Of a DNA stretch of 64,000 nt, positions 26,828-36,085 are shown one piece after another. The stretch is from positions 4,732,001 through 4,796,000 of the forward strand of contig NZ_CP087719.1 of assembly GCF_020991085.1 (NCBI RefSeq), written 5' to 3'. Numbering within the stretch: the stretch's first letter is position 1; each line of letters starts with the position of its first letter. The stretch comes from Roseomonas sp. OT10 (lineage in GTDB: Bacteria > Pseudomonadota > Alphaproteobacteria > Acetobacterales > Acetobacteraceae). Below the pieces are notes generated by a model, which saw nothing but the letters and a program-made list of their open reading frames with translations, ran no database searches and was not told the origin of the DNA. A program made the translations under genes and the position numbers.

Positions 26828-27667
26828 TTATCTCGGCGTCAGCAGCTGCAGCAGTCCGTCCAACTGGTCCAGGTCGCGCCAGGACAGCACCAGCCGGCCG
26901 CCCTTGCCGGAGCGTTGGATGGCGACCTTTGTCCCCAGCCGCTCTGACAGATCCCGCTCCAGCGCCCGTGTCTCCGGATCGCTTGCGCGCGGTGCCAGCG
27001 GACGGCCGGCGGCGGCGGCCAGTGCTTCCGTCTGGCGCACGTTCAGCCCGCGCGTGATCACCATCTCCGCCAGCTTCTGGGGATTCTCCGCCGTCAGCAG
27101 GGCACGGGCGTGGCCGGCGGTCAGGCTGCCGCGGGAGAGCAGGTCGCGGACCTTCGGCGGCAGGTTCAGCAGCCGCAGCGTGTTGGCGACGTGGCTGCGG
27201 CTCTTGCCGACGACCTGGCCCAGGGCATCCTGCCGCAGGCCGAACTCCTCCGTCAGCCGGCGGTAGCCCTGGGCTTCCTCCAGCGGGTTCAGATCCTCCC
27301 GCTGCAGGTTCTCCACCAGCCCGGCGGCCATGGCGGCCCGGTCGTCCAGCTCGCGGATGACCACGGGCACGTCGTGCAGCCGCGCCTGCTGCGCCGCGCG
27401 CCAGCGCCGCTCGCCGCCGACGATCTGCCAGGTTCCCGGCGCGCCGGGCTTCGGCCGCACCAGGATCGGCTGCAGGACGCCATGCTCGCGGATCGAGGCG
27501 GTGAGCTCGGCCAGCGCCTCGGGCTCCATCGGGCCGCGCGGCTGGAAGGGGCCGGGCTCCAGCGCCTCGATCGGCAGGTTGCGCTGGGTCTCCGCCGCGG
27601 CCGTCACCGGGGCGTCCCCCAGCAGGGCGGAAAGGCCCATGCCGAGGCGGGAGGGCTTGCGGCTCAT
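26828..27667 (-). CDS. parB: Chromosome partitioning protein ParB
   Basis: A 279-residue centromere-binding CTPase. The N-terminus MSRKPSRLGMGLSALLGD is the region that stimulates ParA. The CTP-binding core includes the box GGERRWRA at 84-91 and ENLQREDLNPLEEAQGYRRL. A helix-turn-helix at about 149-168 (LGQVVGKSRSHVANTLRLL) reads parS, and the C-terminal dimer domain ends in LSWRDLDQLDGLLQLL. Its ATG overlaps the parA stop. The matching parS site lies in rsmG, 2 kb away. Confidence 0.96.
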   Translation of the reverse strand: MSRKPSRLGMGLSALLGDAPVTAAAETQRNLPIEALEPGPFQPRGPMEPEALAELTASIREHGVLQPILVRPKPGAPGTWQIVGGERRWRAAQQARLHDVPVVIRELDDRAAMAAGLVENLQREDLNPLEEAQGYRRLTEEFGLRQDALGQVVGKSRSHVANTLRLLNLPPKVRDLLSRGSLTAGHARALLTAENPQKLAEMVITRGLNVRQTEALAAAAGRPLAPRASDPETRALERDLSERLGTKVAIQRSGKGGRLVLSWRDLDQLDGLLQLLTPR

Positions 27668-28512
27668 GCCCGGTTCCCCTTGGCCGCCCGCTTCTGCCTC
27701 CGCTCACGCTTCCGCAGCTCCGCGGCGAGGCGGATATAGGCCTGGGCGCCGGCGGAGCGCACGTCGTAGAGGATCACCGGCTGCCCATGCGACGGTGCCT
27801 CGCTCACCCGCACGTTGCGCGGGATGGTCGTCTCGAACACCTTGTCCTTGAAGAAGGCCCGGACATCGGCGGTCACCAGCTCCGACAGGTTGTTCCGTCG
27901 GTCCACCATGGTCAGCACGATGCCCTCCAGTTCCAGCGCGGGGTTCAGGGTGCGGCGGACGCGTTCCAGCGTCCGCGAGATCTGCGACACGCCCTCGAGC
28001 GCGAAGAACTCCGCCTGCAGCGGCACCAGCACGGACTGCGAGGCGACCAGGGCATTCAGCGTCAGCAGGCCCAGGGAGGGCGGGCAGTCGATCAGCACGC
28101 GGTCATAGCCGGCCAGCGCCTCCGCACCCTTGGACAGCGCATCGGAGAGGCGATGCTCACGATGTTCCACGTCGACCAGCTCGATCTCCGCCCCGGCCAG
28201 GTCGGCATCCGCGGCGAGCAGGGAGAGGTTGGGCACCACGGTCGGACGCACCAGCTCCGCCAGGGGCCGCTCCCCGGTCAGCAGCGCGTAGCTGCCCGCG
28301 CCGCGCTGGTTCCGCGCCACGCCGAGGCCGGTGGAGGCGTTGCCCTGGGGGTCCAGGTCGATCACCAGCACCCGCTCCGCTGCTGCGAGGGCGGTGGCGA
28401 GGTTCACCGCGGTGGTGGTCTTGCCGACGCCGCCCTTCTGGTTGGCGAGGGCGATCCGTCGTCCGGGCAGCGGTCCCGGCGCGGGGTTGGGGCGAGGTTC
28501 AGGGCCCGACAC
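27664..28512 (-). CDS. parA: Chromosome partitioning ATPase ParA
   Basis: A 282-residue Walker-type ATPase that drives origin segregation with ParB. The deviant Walker A is KGGVGKTTTAVNLA starting at residue 26. Walker A-prime VLVIDLDPQGNASTGLG and Walker B YDRVLIDCPPSLGLLTLNAL are both present. It overlaps rsmG upstream (14 bp) and parB downstream (4 bp), forming the rsmG-parA-parB unit read toward the origin. Confidence 0.97.
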   Translation of the reverse strand: MSGPEPRPNPAPGPLPGRRIALANQKGGVGKTTTAVNLATALAAAERVLVIDLDPQGNASTGLGVARNQRGAGSYALLTGERPLAELVRPTVVPNLSLLAADADLAGAEIELVDVEHREHRLSDALSKGAEALAGYDRVLIDCPPSLGLLTLNALVASQSVLVPLQAEFFALEGVSQISRTLERVRRTLNPALELEGIVLTMVDRRNNLSELVTADVRAFFKDKVFETTIPRNVRVSEAPSHGQPVILYDVRSAGAQAYIRLAAELRKRERRQKRAAKGNRA

Positions 28513-29092
28513 GTCGTATCCCGGTGATTCGGAGGAGGGTCGCGGACGGGTCGGTCCGGCTGGGGAACCGCTCCGTCGTCATGGTCCACGTCGCGGCGGC
28601 CTGGGTCAACTCGGCCTCCGCGGTGCGGCCCTTGGGGAAGAGGGCGGTGCCACCCGGCGCCAGCAGGCGCGCGGCATGGCCGAGCAGGATATCGAGCGGC
28701 GCCAGGGCTCGCGCCGTCAGCACGCCCAGCGGCGGCAGCGAGACATCCTCGATGCGCCGGGCATGGACGCTGACATTCGCCGCTTCCAGCTCGCCCGCCA
28801 CGGTCTGCAGGAAGGCCGCCTTTCGTCGGTCGGCCTCCACCAGGTGCCAGGGCCGCCGCGGATCGGCCAGCGCCAGGACCATTCCGGGCAGGCCGCCACC
28901 GCTGCCGATATCCGTCCCCGGCGCCGTCCCGGCCGGCAGCAGCGGCAGGAGCTGCAACGAATCCTCGACGTGGCGCTGGCGGAACTGGGCGGCATCGCCG
29001 GGGGCGATCAGGTTGATGCGGGCATTCCAGCGCAGCAGCAGCGCGGCGTAGGCGTCGAGCCGCCCGGCCGTTTCACGTGAAACGGGGGTCAT
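28499..29092 (-). CDS. rsmG: 16S rRNA (guanine-N7) methyltransferase RsmG
   Basis: A 197-residue methyltransferase that modifies G527 of 16S rRNA. The SAM-binding motif I is [17 protein letters not shown] (GSGGGLPG at 63-70), and the N-terminus [30 protein letters not shown] is diagnostic. Codons 4-8 (VSRET) are spelled by a parS palindrome. Its start lies inside the end of mnmG (ATGA overlap), and its end overlaps parA. Confidence 0.95.
   Translation of the reverse strand: MTPVSRETAGRLDAYAALLLRWNARINLIAPGDAAQFRQRHVEDSLQLLPLLPAGTAPGTDIGSGGGLPGMVLALADPRRPWHLVEADRRKAAFLQTVAGELEAANVSVHARRIEDVSLPPLGVLTARALAPLDILLGHAARLLAPGGTALFPKGRTAEAELTQAAATWTMTTERFPSRTDPSATLLRITGIRRVGP
29069..29084. promoter_or_regulatory. 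parS centromere site
   Basis: A perfect 16-bp palindrome CGTTTCACGTGAAACG, whose core GTTTCACGTGAAAC is the near-universal bacterial parS sequence bound by ParB. It lies in codons 4-8 of rsmG, about 9.2 kb from oriC, a common location for origin-proximal parS sites. No second copy was noticed in the window. Confidence 0.92.
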
Positions 29093-30957
29093 GCGGATTG
29101 GTGTGCCGGGGCCATGCGGCGGAGATGCCCGGCCAGGGCCGCGATGCCGGCCGGGGTGACGCCCGGCACGCGTCCCGCCCCGCCCAGCGTGGCCGGCTGC
29201 GCCGCGGAAAGACGCTGCCGCATCTCGGTGGAGAGGCCGGCCACGGCAGCGAAGTCGAAGCCGCGCGGGATGCCCAGCCGCTCCTCCCGCTCCAGCAGGT
29301 GCCGTTCCGCCTCCTGGCGGCGGAGGTAGGGGGCATACAGCGCCTCCGCCTCCACCTGCGCCAGGACGCCGCGCGGCAGGCCGCGAAGCCAGGGGAAGGC
29401 GGCTGCGGCATCGGCCATCGGCAGGGCCAGGACCTCCAGCACGTTACGGCGCTTGCCGTCGCGGTTCACGGCGACGCCCTGTGCGGCCAACTGGTCGGGC
29501 GTCGCCTCCTCCGCCCTGGCACGGGCCAGGGCGTCCGCGACGGCGGCGGAGAAGGCGCGATGGCGGGCTGCCCGCTCCGCTCCGACGCAGCCCCACCCCT
29601 CGCCGATCGTCGTCAGGCGCAGGCCGGCATTGTCGGCCCGCAGCGACAGCCGGTGCTCGGCCCGCGCCGTCAGCATGCGGTAGGGCTCGCTGACGCCCTG
29701 GGTGACGAGGTCGTCCACGAGCACGCCGAGATAGGCCTCGCCACGCAGAAGCACCCGCTCCTCCGTGCAGCCTCCGGCCAGTCGCGCGGCGTTCACCCCC
29801 GCCAGCAGGCCCTGGGCCGCGGCCTCCTCATAGCCCGTGGTGCCGTTCACCTGACCGGCGAGGAAGAGGCGCGGCACCGCCTTCGCCTCCAGCGTGGGGC
29901 GCAGCGCCCGGGGATCGATGTGGTCGTATTCGACGGCGTAGCCGGGGCGCAGGATGACGGCGCGCTCCAGCCCGGGGATGGTCGCGATCATCGCCGCCTG
30001 CACCTCGGCCGGCAGGCTGGTGGAGATGCCGTTCGGGTAGACGGTGTGATCATCCAGCCCCTCCGGCTCCAGGAAGATCTGGTGCCGCTCGCGCTCCGCG
30101 AAGCGCACGACCTTGTCCTCGATGGAGGGGCAGTAGCGCGGCCCGCGTCCGGTGATCTGACCGGAATGGATCGGCGCCTGGTGCAGGTTGGCGCGGATCA
30201 CCGCGTGGGTCCGCTCCGTGGTCGCGGTGATGCCGCAGGCAACCTGCGGATTGGTGATCCGGTCGGTCAGCCAGGAGAGCGGCTCGGGCTCCGCATCGCC
30301 CTCCTGGCGCTCCAGCGAGGCCCAGTCGATGGTCCGGCCATCCAGCCGCGCCGGCGTGCCGGTCTTCAGCCGGGCTATGGGCAGGCCCAGGCCCGCGAGC
30401 GCAAGGGCCAGCCCGACCGATGCCGGGTCGCCGACCCGTCCCGCCCTTTCGCGATGCGGGCCGACATGGATCTCGCCGCGCAGGAAGGTGCCGGCGGTGA
30501 CGACCAGCGCACCGCAGCCCAGCCGCTCGCCACCATCCAGGCACACGGCGGCGATGCCCCCGTCCGCACCGCGCTCGATCCCCTCCACCGCCGCCTCGCG
30601 GATGGTCAGGCCCGGCGTATCCGCCAGCAGGCGTTGCACGGCGGCGCGATACAGGGCGCGGTCGGCCTGCAGGCGCGGGCCGCGCACGGCGGGTCCCTTG
30701 CTGGCGTTCAGCACCTTGAAGTGGATGCCGGCAGCATCGGCGGCGCGGGCCATGATGCCGTCCAAGGCATCCACCTCGCGCACCAGATGCCCCTTGCCCA
30801 CGCCGCCGATGGCCGGGTTGCACGACATCTCGCCGATGCGGTCACAGCGGTGCGTCAGCAGCAGCGTGCGCGCACCGCACCGGGCCGCCGACGCGGCGGC
30901 CTCCGTGCCGGCATGGCCGCCGCCGACCACCACGACGTCCCAGAACCTGTCACTCAT
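29089..30957 (-). CDS. mnmG: tRNA uridine 5-carboxymethylaminomethyl modification enzyme MnmG (GidA)
   Basis: A 622-residue FAD protein that, with MnmE, modifies U34 of certain tRNAs. The FAD-binding start is [19 protein letters not shown] (GGGHAG at 12-17). Family blocks [52 protein letters not shown] and [19 protein letters not shown] are all present. ATG 30957 gives the standard [14 protein letters not shown] start. It is followed by rsmG with a 4-bp overlap. The usual upstream partner mnmE is not present here; repeat copy 2 and a transporter lie there instead. Confidence 0.97.
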   Translation of the reverse strand: MSDRFWDVVVVGGGHAGTEAAASAARCGARTLLLTHRCDRIGEMSCNPAIGGVGKGHLVREVDALDGIMARAADAAGIHFKVLNASKGPAVRGPRLQADRALYRAAVQRLLADTPGLTIREAAVEGIERGADGGIAAVCLDGGERLGCGALVVTAGTFLRGEIHVGPHRERAGRVGDPASVGLALALAGLGLPIARLKTGTPARLDGRTIDWASLERQEGDAEPEPLSWLTDRITNPQVACGITATTERTHAVIRANLHQAPIHSGQITGRGPRYCPSIEDKVVRFAERERHQIFLEPEGLDDHTVYPNGISTSLPAEVQAAMIATIPGLERAVILRPGYAVEYDHIDPRALRPTLEAKAVPRLFLAGQVNGTTGYEEAAAQGLLAGVNAARLAGGCTEERVLLRGEAYLGVLVDDLVTQGVSEPYRMLTARAEHRLSLRADNAGLRLTTIGEGWGCVGAERAARHRAFSAAVADALARARAEEATPDQLAAQGVAVNRDGKRRNVLEVLALPMADAAAAFPWLRGLPRGVLAQVEAEALYAPYLRRQEAERHLLEREERLGIPRGFDFAAVAGLSTEMRQRLSAAQPATLGGAGRVPGVTPAGIAALAGHLRRMAPAHQSA

Positions 30958-31085
30958 GGGCGCGGTATAGCCCCGCTGCGGCACGATGCCAGAGACAGCA
31001 CGAGGATGCCGGGTCGCGATTTCTGCGGCAGCCCACTCCCGGGGACACGCCACGTTCCCCCGGGCCCCTCTGCCGGACCCACAGG

Positions 31086-31457
31086 GAATACCCGGACGGA
31101 GGGCTACCCGACGACGGGTCGAAGGCTGCCAGGGCCGACGCCACGGTGGCCCGCTGGGAGTTGGCTCGAGGCGATGGGCATCCGCCTGGGGGCTGAACCC
31201 TGACAGAGCGCGGACAGGTGGGACTCCAGAAAAAAGTTGTAGGCGTCAGCGAGTGCGGGGGCCGTACCCGCCGAGGAGCATGGCTCCTCGGCGCTGTGAC
31301 CCCGTATCAGGCTGTCCCGCGGCAGCGCCGATCGGGTCCAGGGCCCGCAGGGTCCTGGCGGAGTGGGGGTACGGGGGCGAGGCAGAGCCTTGCCCCCGGG
31401 CCACGGGCGCACCCCGCGCCGGCACGGATCTACGCATCCCGCTGCCGGTATGATACG
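31086..31457 (-). repeat. Dispersed intergenic element, copy 2 (reverse, internally shortened)
   Basis: Read on the minus strand it carries the GTGGCCCGGGGGCAAGG block (to about 31405), the central GCCGAGGAGC hairpin (31270-31292), the CCTGTCCGCGCTCTGTCAGGGTTCAGCC box and CAACTCCCAGCGGG, but the following CCGGGGCC/GGCCCCGG and GGGAGGGGAC hairpins are missing or eroded. It occupies most of the 522-bp gap upstream of mnmG and downstream of the ABC permease genes, the only copy that lies between two minus-strand genes. The mnmG promoter should be between 30958 and about 31090. Confidence 0.8.
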
Positions 31458-31479
31458 GGCGGCCGTCCGGAGGAGGTTG

Positions 31480-32355
31480 CTACTTCCCGACCCCCGCCAG
31501 CACGTCGGCGCGCAGGAAGCGTTGCACGGCCAGCATGAACAGCACGCTGGGCACCAGGAGGATCAGGGCGGTGATGGCCGCCACCTGCATGTTGCCGCCA
31601 GCGGCCGCCGAATAGAGCAGGAGGGGCAGGGTCTGCACCTCCGGCGCGCCGACGAAGAAGGAGGCGGTGAACTCGTCCAGGCTTTCGAGGAAGACGAAGA
31701 CGGCGCTGGCGGCGATGCCCGGCGCGGCCAGAGGCAGGGTGACGGACCAGGCGGCGCGCAGCGGCGAGCCGCCCAGGCTGCGCACGGCCATCACCAGCCG
31801 CTCGTCCACCGCGGCGAAGGCGGCGGTCGCGATCCAGACGGAGTAGACGAGGCCGTGGGCGGCATGCACCAGCACCACGCCCAGGACGGTGCCGTTCAGG
31901 CCGAGGGCGAAGAAGACCTGGGCCACGTTGATGGTGACGGGCAGGCTGGGGAAGGCCTGGGGCAGCAGGAAGGCCAGCATGATCAGCGCTCGCGCCGGCA
32001 GCCTTGCCCGCGCCAGCGCCCAGGCGGCGGGGACGGAGACGGCGAGGCAGAGGAGCGTCGTCAGCGCCGCGATCCAGACGGAGAGCCACAGGCTCTCCAT
32101 CGCCTGTCCCTCCGGCCGGAAGACGCGCTGCCAGTAGCGGAAACCCCAGGCGGAGGGGAGGCGGTTCGGCCAGTACCAGGCCTCCGCCAGGCTCCAGAGC
32201 ACGAGGTTGGCCAGCGGCCCGAAGATGGCGAAGGCGAAGGCGCCCAGCAGTACGGCGCGCGGCAGCCAGCGCCACCAGCCGGTGCCGGGGTTCGCCAGCC
32301 AGCGCGCGGGGACCGCCGCGCGCGGCAGGGGGCTGGAAGAGGGGGCCGCGCTCAT
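31480..32355 (-). CDS. ABC transporter permease (second of two, PotC/CysW-like)
   Basis: A 291-residue inner-membrane permease with six predicted helices and the binding-protein-dependent transport fold. The cytoplasmic EAA-like loop AVRSLGGSPLRAAWSVTLPLAAPGI contacts the ATPase. Its ATG overlaps the stop of the other permease (ATGA). Together with the binding protein it forms an importer of the polyamine/iron/thiamine/spermidine-type cluster. The substrate is unknown, and no ATPase gene follows: repeat copy 2 begins just downstream. Confidence 0.88.
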   Translation of the reverse strand: MSAAPSSSPLPRAAVPARWLANPGTGWWRWLPRAVLLGAFAFAIFGPLANLVLWSLAEAWYWPNRLPSAWGFRYWQRVFRPEGQAMESLWLSVWIAALTTLLCLAVSVPAAWALARARLPARALIMLAFLLPQAFPSLPVTINVAQVFFALGLNGTVLGVVLVHAAHGLVYSVWIATAAFAAVDERLVMAVRSLGGSPLRAAWSVTLPLAAPGIAASAVFVFLESLDEFTASFFVGAPEVQTLPLLLYSAAAGGNMQVAAITALILLVPSVLFMLAVQRFLRADVLAGVGK

Positions 32356-33194
32356 GCCGCGCGCTCCTTCAGGCTCTGGCGCAGCCAGATCCAGGCGACC
32401 GCCCCGGTCATCAGGCAGGCGATCACGCCGAGCGCGTTGGCCGTGGCGTAGTCGCCCAGCGAGTTGATCCGCCACGCCATCGGCACGGTCAGCATCGAGG
32501 GGCTCTGCCCGCTGATCATCAGCGGCACGGAGAGCACGCCCATCATGGTGACGAAGGAGAGGATCAGCGCCACCCCCAGGCTGCGCCGCACCTGCGGCAG
32601 CACCACGGCGGCGAAGACGCGCCACCGCCCGGCGCCCAGCCCCTGCGCCGCCTGGACCTGCCGCTGGTCCAGCGCGGCCATGGCGCCGGCCACCAGCAGG
32701 GTGGCGAAGGGCATCTGCTTCCACACGAAGGTCAGCACGATGCCGCGCCAGTCGAGGAAGGAGGTCGCCCAGGCTTCCGGCATCAGCCCCGCCGCGATCA
32801 GCGCGCCGTTCATCAGCCCGTTCTGCCCGAGGAAGCCGCGCATGCACTGCGCCGCCACCACGAAGGGGATGAAGAGCGGCCAGCGGTAGAGCCAGGCCAG
32901 CGCCGCCCGCGCCGGGGCGCAGCGTCCGAGGGTGAGGTAGCCGCCGATGGCGCAGGCGCCGATCCCGATCAGCACGGTGGCGGAGCCGGCGATGGCGAGC
33001 GTCACCAGCACGTCGGCGCGGTACAGCTCCCAGGCGCGGACGAAGTTCGCCAGCGTCGGGCCGGCCGGAGACGCGAAGGCCCCCCAGGCGGACATGGCGA
33101 GCGGCAGCAGGAAGAAGCCGGCCACCATGGCCAGCGCCGGCGCGACGAGGAGCAGCGGCAGGACGGGCCTGCCGCGCTTCGGCGTGGCGCTCAG
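32352..33194 (-). CDS. ABC transporter permease (first of two), probable CTG start
   Basis: A permease of about 280 residues. The first ATG in frame (33128) would begin in the middle of the first membrane helix. The frame is open back to 33194, where CTG overlaps the upstream gene's TGA as CTGA, imitating the ATGA overlaps elsewhere. This start gives SATPKRGRPVLPLLLVAPALAMVAGFFLLPLAMSAW, a complete basic n-region plus helix, and is the one used here. The EAA-like loop is AAQGLGAGRWRVFAAVVLPQVRRSL. It pairs with the adjacent permease. Confidence 0.75.
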   Translation of the reverse strand: MSATPKRGRPVLPLLLVAPALAMVAGFFLLPLAMSAWGAFASPAGPTLANFVRAWELYRADVLVTLAIAGSATVLIGIGACAIGGYLTLGRCAPARAALAWLYRWPLFIPFVVAAQCMRGFLGQNGLMNGALIAAGLMPEAWATSFLDWRGIVLTFVWKQMPFATLLVAGAMAALDQRQVQAAQGLGAGRWRVFAAVVLPQVRRSLGVALILSFVTMMGVLSVPLMISGQSPSMLTVPMAWRINSLGDYATANALGVIACLMTGAVAWIWLRQSLKERAA

Positions 33195-34342
33195 TTCAGC
33201 ACCACCCGCTCATAGGCCTCCTGGATCGCCTTGAAGTAGTCCGCCTGCGGCATCGGCCGGGCGCCCCTGGCCAGCGCCTCCGGGCCGACGTCGCGGAACA
33301 GCCGGTCCCAGGTCGCCTGGTCGAGCTGCGCGCGCACATGCTGCGCGTCGATCCCGGGCAGCCAGTTGAAGCGCTTCACGATGCCCTCGGCCTGCACCGG
33401 CGGGCTGGTCGCCAGCTCGATGAACTTCCGCGCCAGCTCGGCATGCGCCGCGTCCTTGGGGATGACGTAGTACATCGGCTGGCCGGGCATGCCGCTTTCC
33501 GGCAGCACGAGGCGGAAGGCGGGGTTCAGCCGCCCTTCCGCCTGCCAGGTGTAGAACATGTCCATCCAGACCGGGCCCATGTCGATCTCGCCGCGGTTCA
33601 TCGCGTCCAGCGTGCCCGCATTGCCCGGGGTGATGACGGCGTTGGCGTTGAACGCCTTCAGCCGCTGCAAGGCCGGCGTCAGCGCCGCGACGCCCTCCGC
33701 GTCGAAGGGCCCCTCGATCAGCCGCTTCTGGTCGGGGCCGAAGGCATAGGCCCAGCCGAAGACGAAGCCGACGCCCGCCATGCCGCCACGGATGCCGTTG
33801 TAGCCGAAGCGCTTCGGATGCGCCTTCACCCACTCCTCCAGTGCGGCGTAGGTGCGGGGCGGCTCCGGCACGCGCTGCGGGTTGTAGGCGATGGCGATCT
33901 GGCTGTTGAACATCGGCATGACATAGCCGTCGACGTTCTGGCCCAGTGCGTTGCCGGCCACCGCCGCCGTGGTCAGGTTGCCCGTGCCGAGATCGCCGCG
34001 ATAGCGCGCGAGCAGCCCCTCAGCGACCATCCGCCCGCTCATCGACTGGTGCACCACCGCCACGTCCACGTCGCTGGCCGCCGCGCCGGCGCGCTTCTGC
34101 GCCTCCAGCCGCTCCCAGATGCGCTGGCTGCCGGCATCGCCCGGGCCGGTGCCCACGGCGCGCACGGTCACGCCCGGATTCTGGCGCTGGAACATCGGGC
34201 CCAGATAGTCGGTGATGTAGTCCACCATGTTCTGGTCGCCGGCGGTCATCACCGTCAGCGTGGTGCGCTGCTGGGCGAGGGCGGGCGACAGGGTGGCGGC
34301 AAGGGGCAGGCTCGCGGCGGCGAGCAGCGAACGGCGGCGCAT
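33191..34342 (-). CDS. ABC transporter periplasmic solute-binding protein
   Basis: A 383-residue exported binding protein of the bacterial extracellular solute-binding family 1/6 (PotD/AfuA-like). The signal peptide MRRRSLLAAASLPLAATLSPALAQ (1-24) precedes a mature domain beginning TTLTVMTAGDQNMVDYITDYLGPMFQ, with later GEIDMGPVWMDMFYTW and PMYYVIPKDAAHAELARKFIELATSPPVQ. It would capture the substrate for the two permeases that follow. The ATG at 34342 follows AAGGGAGAAACG. The substrate cannot be predicted with confidence. Confidence 0.88.
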   Translation of the reverse strand: MRRRSLLAAASLPLAATLSPALAQQRTTLTVMTAGDQNMVDYITDYLGPMFQRQNPGVTVRAVGTGPGDAGSQRIWERLEAQKRAGAAASDVDVAVVHQSMSGRMVAEGLLARYRGDLGTGNLTTAAVAGNALGQNVDGYVMPMFNSQIAIAYNPQRVPEPPRTYAALEEWVKAHPKRFGYNGIRGGMAGVGFVFGWAYAFGPDQKRLIEGPFDAEGVAALTPALQRLKAFNANAVITPGNAGTLDAMNRGEIDMGPVWMDMFYTWQAEGRLNPAFRLVLPESGMPGQPMYYVIPKDAAHAELARKFIELATSPPVQAEGIVKRFNWLPGIDAQHVRAQLDQATWDRLFRDVGPEALARGARPMPQADYFKAIQEAYERVVLN

Positions 34343-34593
34343 GGCGTTTCTCCCTTCGGGAAAGCGTGCCGGCGAAATATCCGTTCCGCAAGTCCGTTTT
34401 CTGACAGGAACGTTGCAATCACGGGGCAGAGTCGCGAGCCTGCCGACGGGGGGCAGGACCATGCCCGTCCGGGGGTTCCGCCGCGCCGGAACAGGCAACC
34501 CGGAGAGGGGGCCAGGTGTTTTATCCGCGAGGTCCCGGTCGGCCGGTGAAGCTGTGTCCGGGCCATTCCGAAACGGCAGCGAGGGAGTGAGCG

Positions 34594-35022
34594 ATGAGCG
34601 CGACCACTGGCAGCTACATGGGCGCGGACGCCATGGTGACGCCGTCCGGCGACCCGGAGAACACGGAGAGCCGCCGCCTGATCTCCGCCGACAAGGTGGA
34701 GGGCACCGCCGTGTACAACCGCGAAGGCGAGCGCCTTGGCACGGTCGAGGACATCATGCTCGACAAGGTCAGCGGCAAGGTCGCTTTCGCGGTGATGAGC
34801 TTCGGCGGCTTCCTGGGCATCGGCGAGAAGTACCATCCGCTGCCCTGGGCCACCCTGAGCTATGACGTGCAGCAGGGCGGCTATGTCGTCGACATGACAC
34901 GCGAGCAGCTGGAGGGGGCACCGTCCTACGGCGTGGATGAGAACGTGGACCTCAACGACGACAGCTATGGGCGTCGTGTCTACGACTACTACAAGGCGCC
35001 TTACTGGAACGCCGGCATCTGA
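34594..35022 (+). CDS. PRC-barrel domain protein
   Basis: A 142-residue soluble protein. The central part ISADKVEGTAVYNREGERLGTVEDIMLDKVSGKVAFAVMSFGGFLGIGEKYHPLPWATLSYD (about residues 30-90) is a PRC-barrel: short beta strands with the VxxxxGxxxGxVxDI pattern. The acidic, tyrosine-rich C-terminal tail is extra. Such small PRC-barrel proteins are often stress- or envelope-related in Alphaproteobacteria; the role here is unknown. ATG 34594 follows GAGGGAGTGAGCG, and a terminator follows the gene, so it is probably transcribed alone. Confidence 0.85.
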   Translation: MSATTGSYMGADAMVTPSGDPENTESRRLISADKVEGTAVYNREGERLGTVEDIMLDKVSGKVAFAVMSFGGFLGIGEKYHPLPWATLSYDVQQGGYVVDMTREQLEGAPSYGVDENVDLNDDSYGRRVYDYYKAPYWNAGI

Positions 35023-35042
35023 TCCCTCGGGCAGGCCGATGA

Positions 35043-35070
35043 GGGCGCGGGAGCGATCCCGCCCCCTTTT
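35043..35070 (+). terminator. Rho-independent terminator after the PRC-barrel gene
   Basis: GCGGGA and TCCCGC pair around GCGA, extended by flanking GGG/CCC with one bulge, and are followed by TTTT (35067-35070). It lies 21 bp after the stop of the PRC-barrel gene and ahead of dapB. Confidence 0.7.
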
Positions 35071-35122
35071 CGCTGCCTGCGGCCTGGGGCAGGAACCCTC
35101 CTGACAGCGAGGGGAACAAGAT

Positions 35123-35902
35123 ATGGCCGCACGCATCGGCATCCTGGGCATCGCCGGCCGCATGGGCCGGCTCCTGGCGGAGGAGATGACCGCGGCGGGG
35201 GCCACCCTGGCCGGCGGGACGCTGCGCGCCAGCAACCCCGGTGGGACCGGCTATCCGGTCTTCCCCGATGTCCCCGCGCTGCTGGCCGCCTGTGACGTCG
35301 CCATCGACTTCACCCATGCCTCCGCGGCTGCCGGCCATGCCGAGGCCGCCGCACGCGCCGGCAAGCCTCTGATCCTGGGTACCTCGGGCCTGTCCGCCGC
35401 CCAGGAGGAGGCGGTGGCCGCCGCGGCACGGCGCATTCCCCTGGTCTATGCGGCCAATTTCGCACCTGGCGTGAACCTGCTCTTCGCCCTGGCCCAGCGC
35501 ATGGCCGCAGCCCTGCCGCCCGAGCAGTACGATGCCGAGATCGTGGAGATGCACCACCGCCAGAAGGTGGACGCACCCTCCGGTACCGCCCTGGCCCTGG
35601 GCCGTGCCGTGGCCCGCGGCCGCGGCACCACGCTGGAGCAGGCGGGGGTGGAGAGCGGCCGCGACGGCCATGCCGGAGCCCGCAGGACGGGCGCCATCGG
35701 CTTCGCCGCCCTGCGCGGCGGGCAGGTGGTGGGCGAGCACACCCTCCTCTTCGCCGCCGGCTCCGAACACATCGCCCTGACGCACCGCTCCTTCGACCGC
35801 CGCGTCTATGCCACCGGTGCCGTGCGTGCCGCCCTGTGGGCACTGGGGCGCCCGCCGGGGCTCTACGACATGCAGGACGTGCTCGGGACGGCCGCGGGCT
35901 AG
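35123..35902 (+). CDS. dapB: 4-hydroxy-tetrahydrodipicolinate reductase
   Basis: A 259-residue NAD(P)H-dependent enzyme of lysine and diaminopimelate synthesis. The N-terminal nucleotide motif is GIAGRMGR at 9-16. The catalytic block is EIVEMHHRQKVDAPSGTAL, with His144-His145, Lys148 and the substrate-binding SGT at 153-155. The C-terminal GEHTLLFAAGSEHIALTHRSFDR segment is diagnostic. ATG 35123 follows GAGGGGAAC. The product feeds both lysine and cell-wall synthesis. Confidence 0.96.
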   Translation: MAARIGILGIAGRMGRLLAEEMTAAGATLAGGTLRASNPGGTGYPVFPDVPALLAACDVAIDFTHASAAAGHAEAAARAGKPLILGTSGLSAAQEEAVAAAARRIPLVYAANFAPGVNLLFALAQRMAAALPPEQYDAEIVEMHHRQKVDAPSGTALALGRAVARGRGTTLEQAGVESGRDGHAGARRTGAIGFAALRGGQVVGEHTLLFAAGSEHIALTHRSFDRRVYATGAVRAALWALGRPPGLYDMQDVLGTAAG

Positions 35903-36085
35903 GACGGGGCCATCCCCGGCGGCCCGGCCGGGGGAGGTGGACCGCTTGGCCGGCCACGATCCGAACCATGGCCGGCCGGTCCGGTATCCGGCAAACATGG
36001 TGCCGGATGGCGCGGTGCCCCTTTGCCGCCTGGCGGGAAGGCGGGTATTGCGCGGGATGTTACGGGCTCACGGAGGAGCGGGACG

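Noticed and set aside
31246-31437. Similar small open frames (for example a frame reading CPAAAPIGSRARRVLAEWGYGG) recur in every copy of the dispersed element
   Set aside because: They recur because the DNA repeats. They lack consistent starts, ribosome-binding sites and ends, and the frame is broken in some copies, so they are not annotated as genes.
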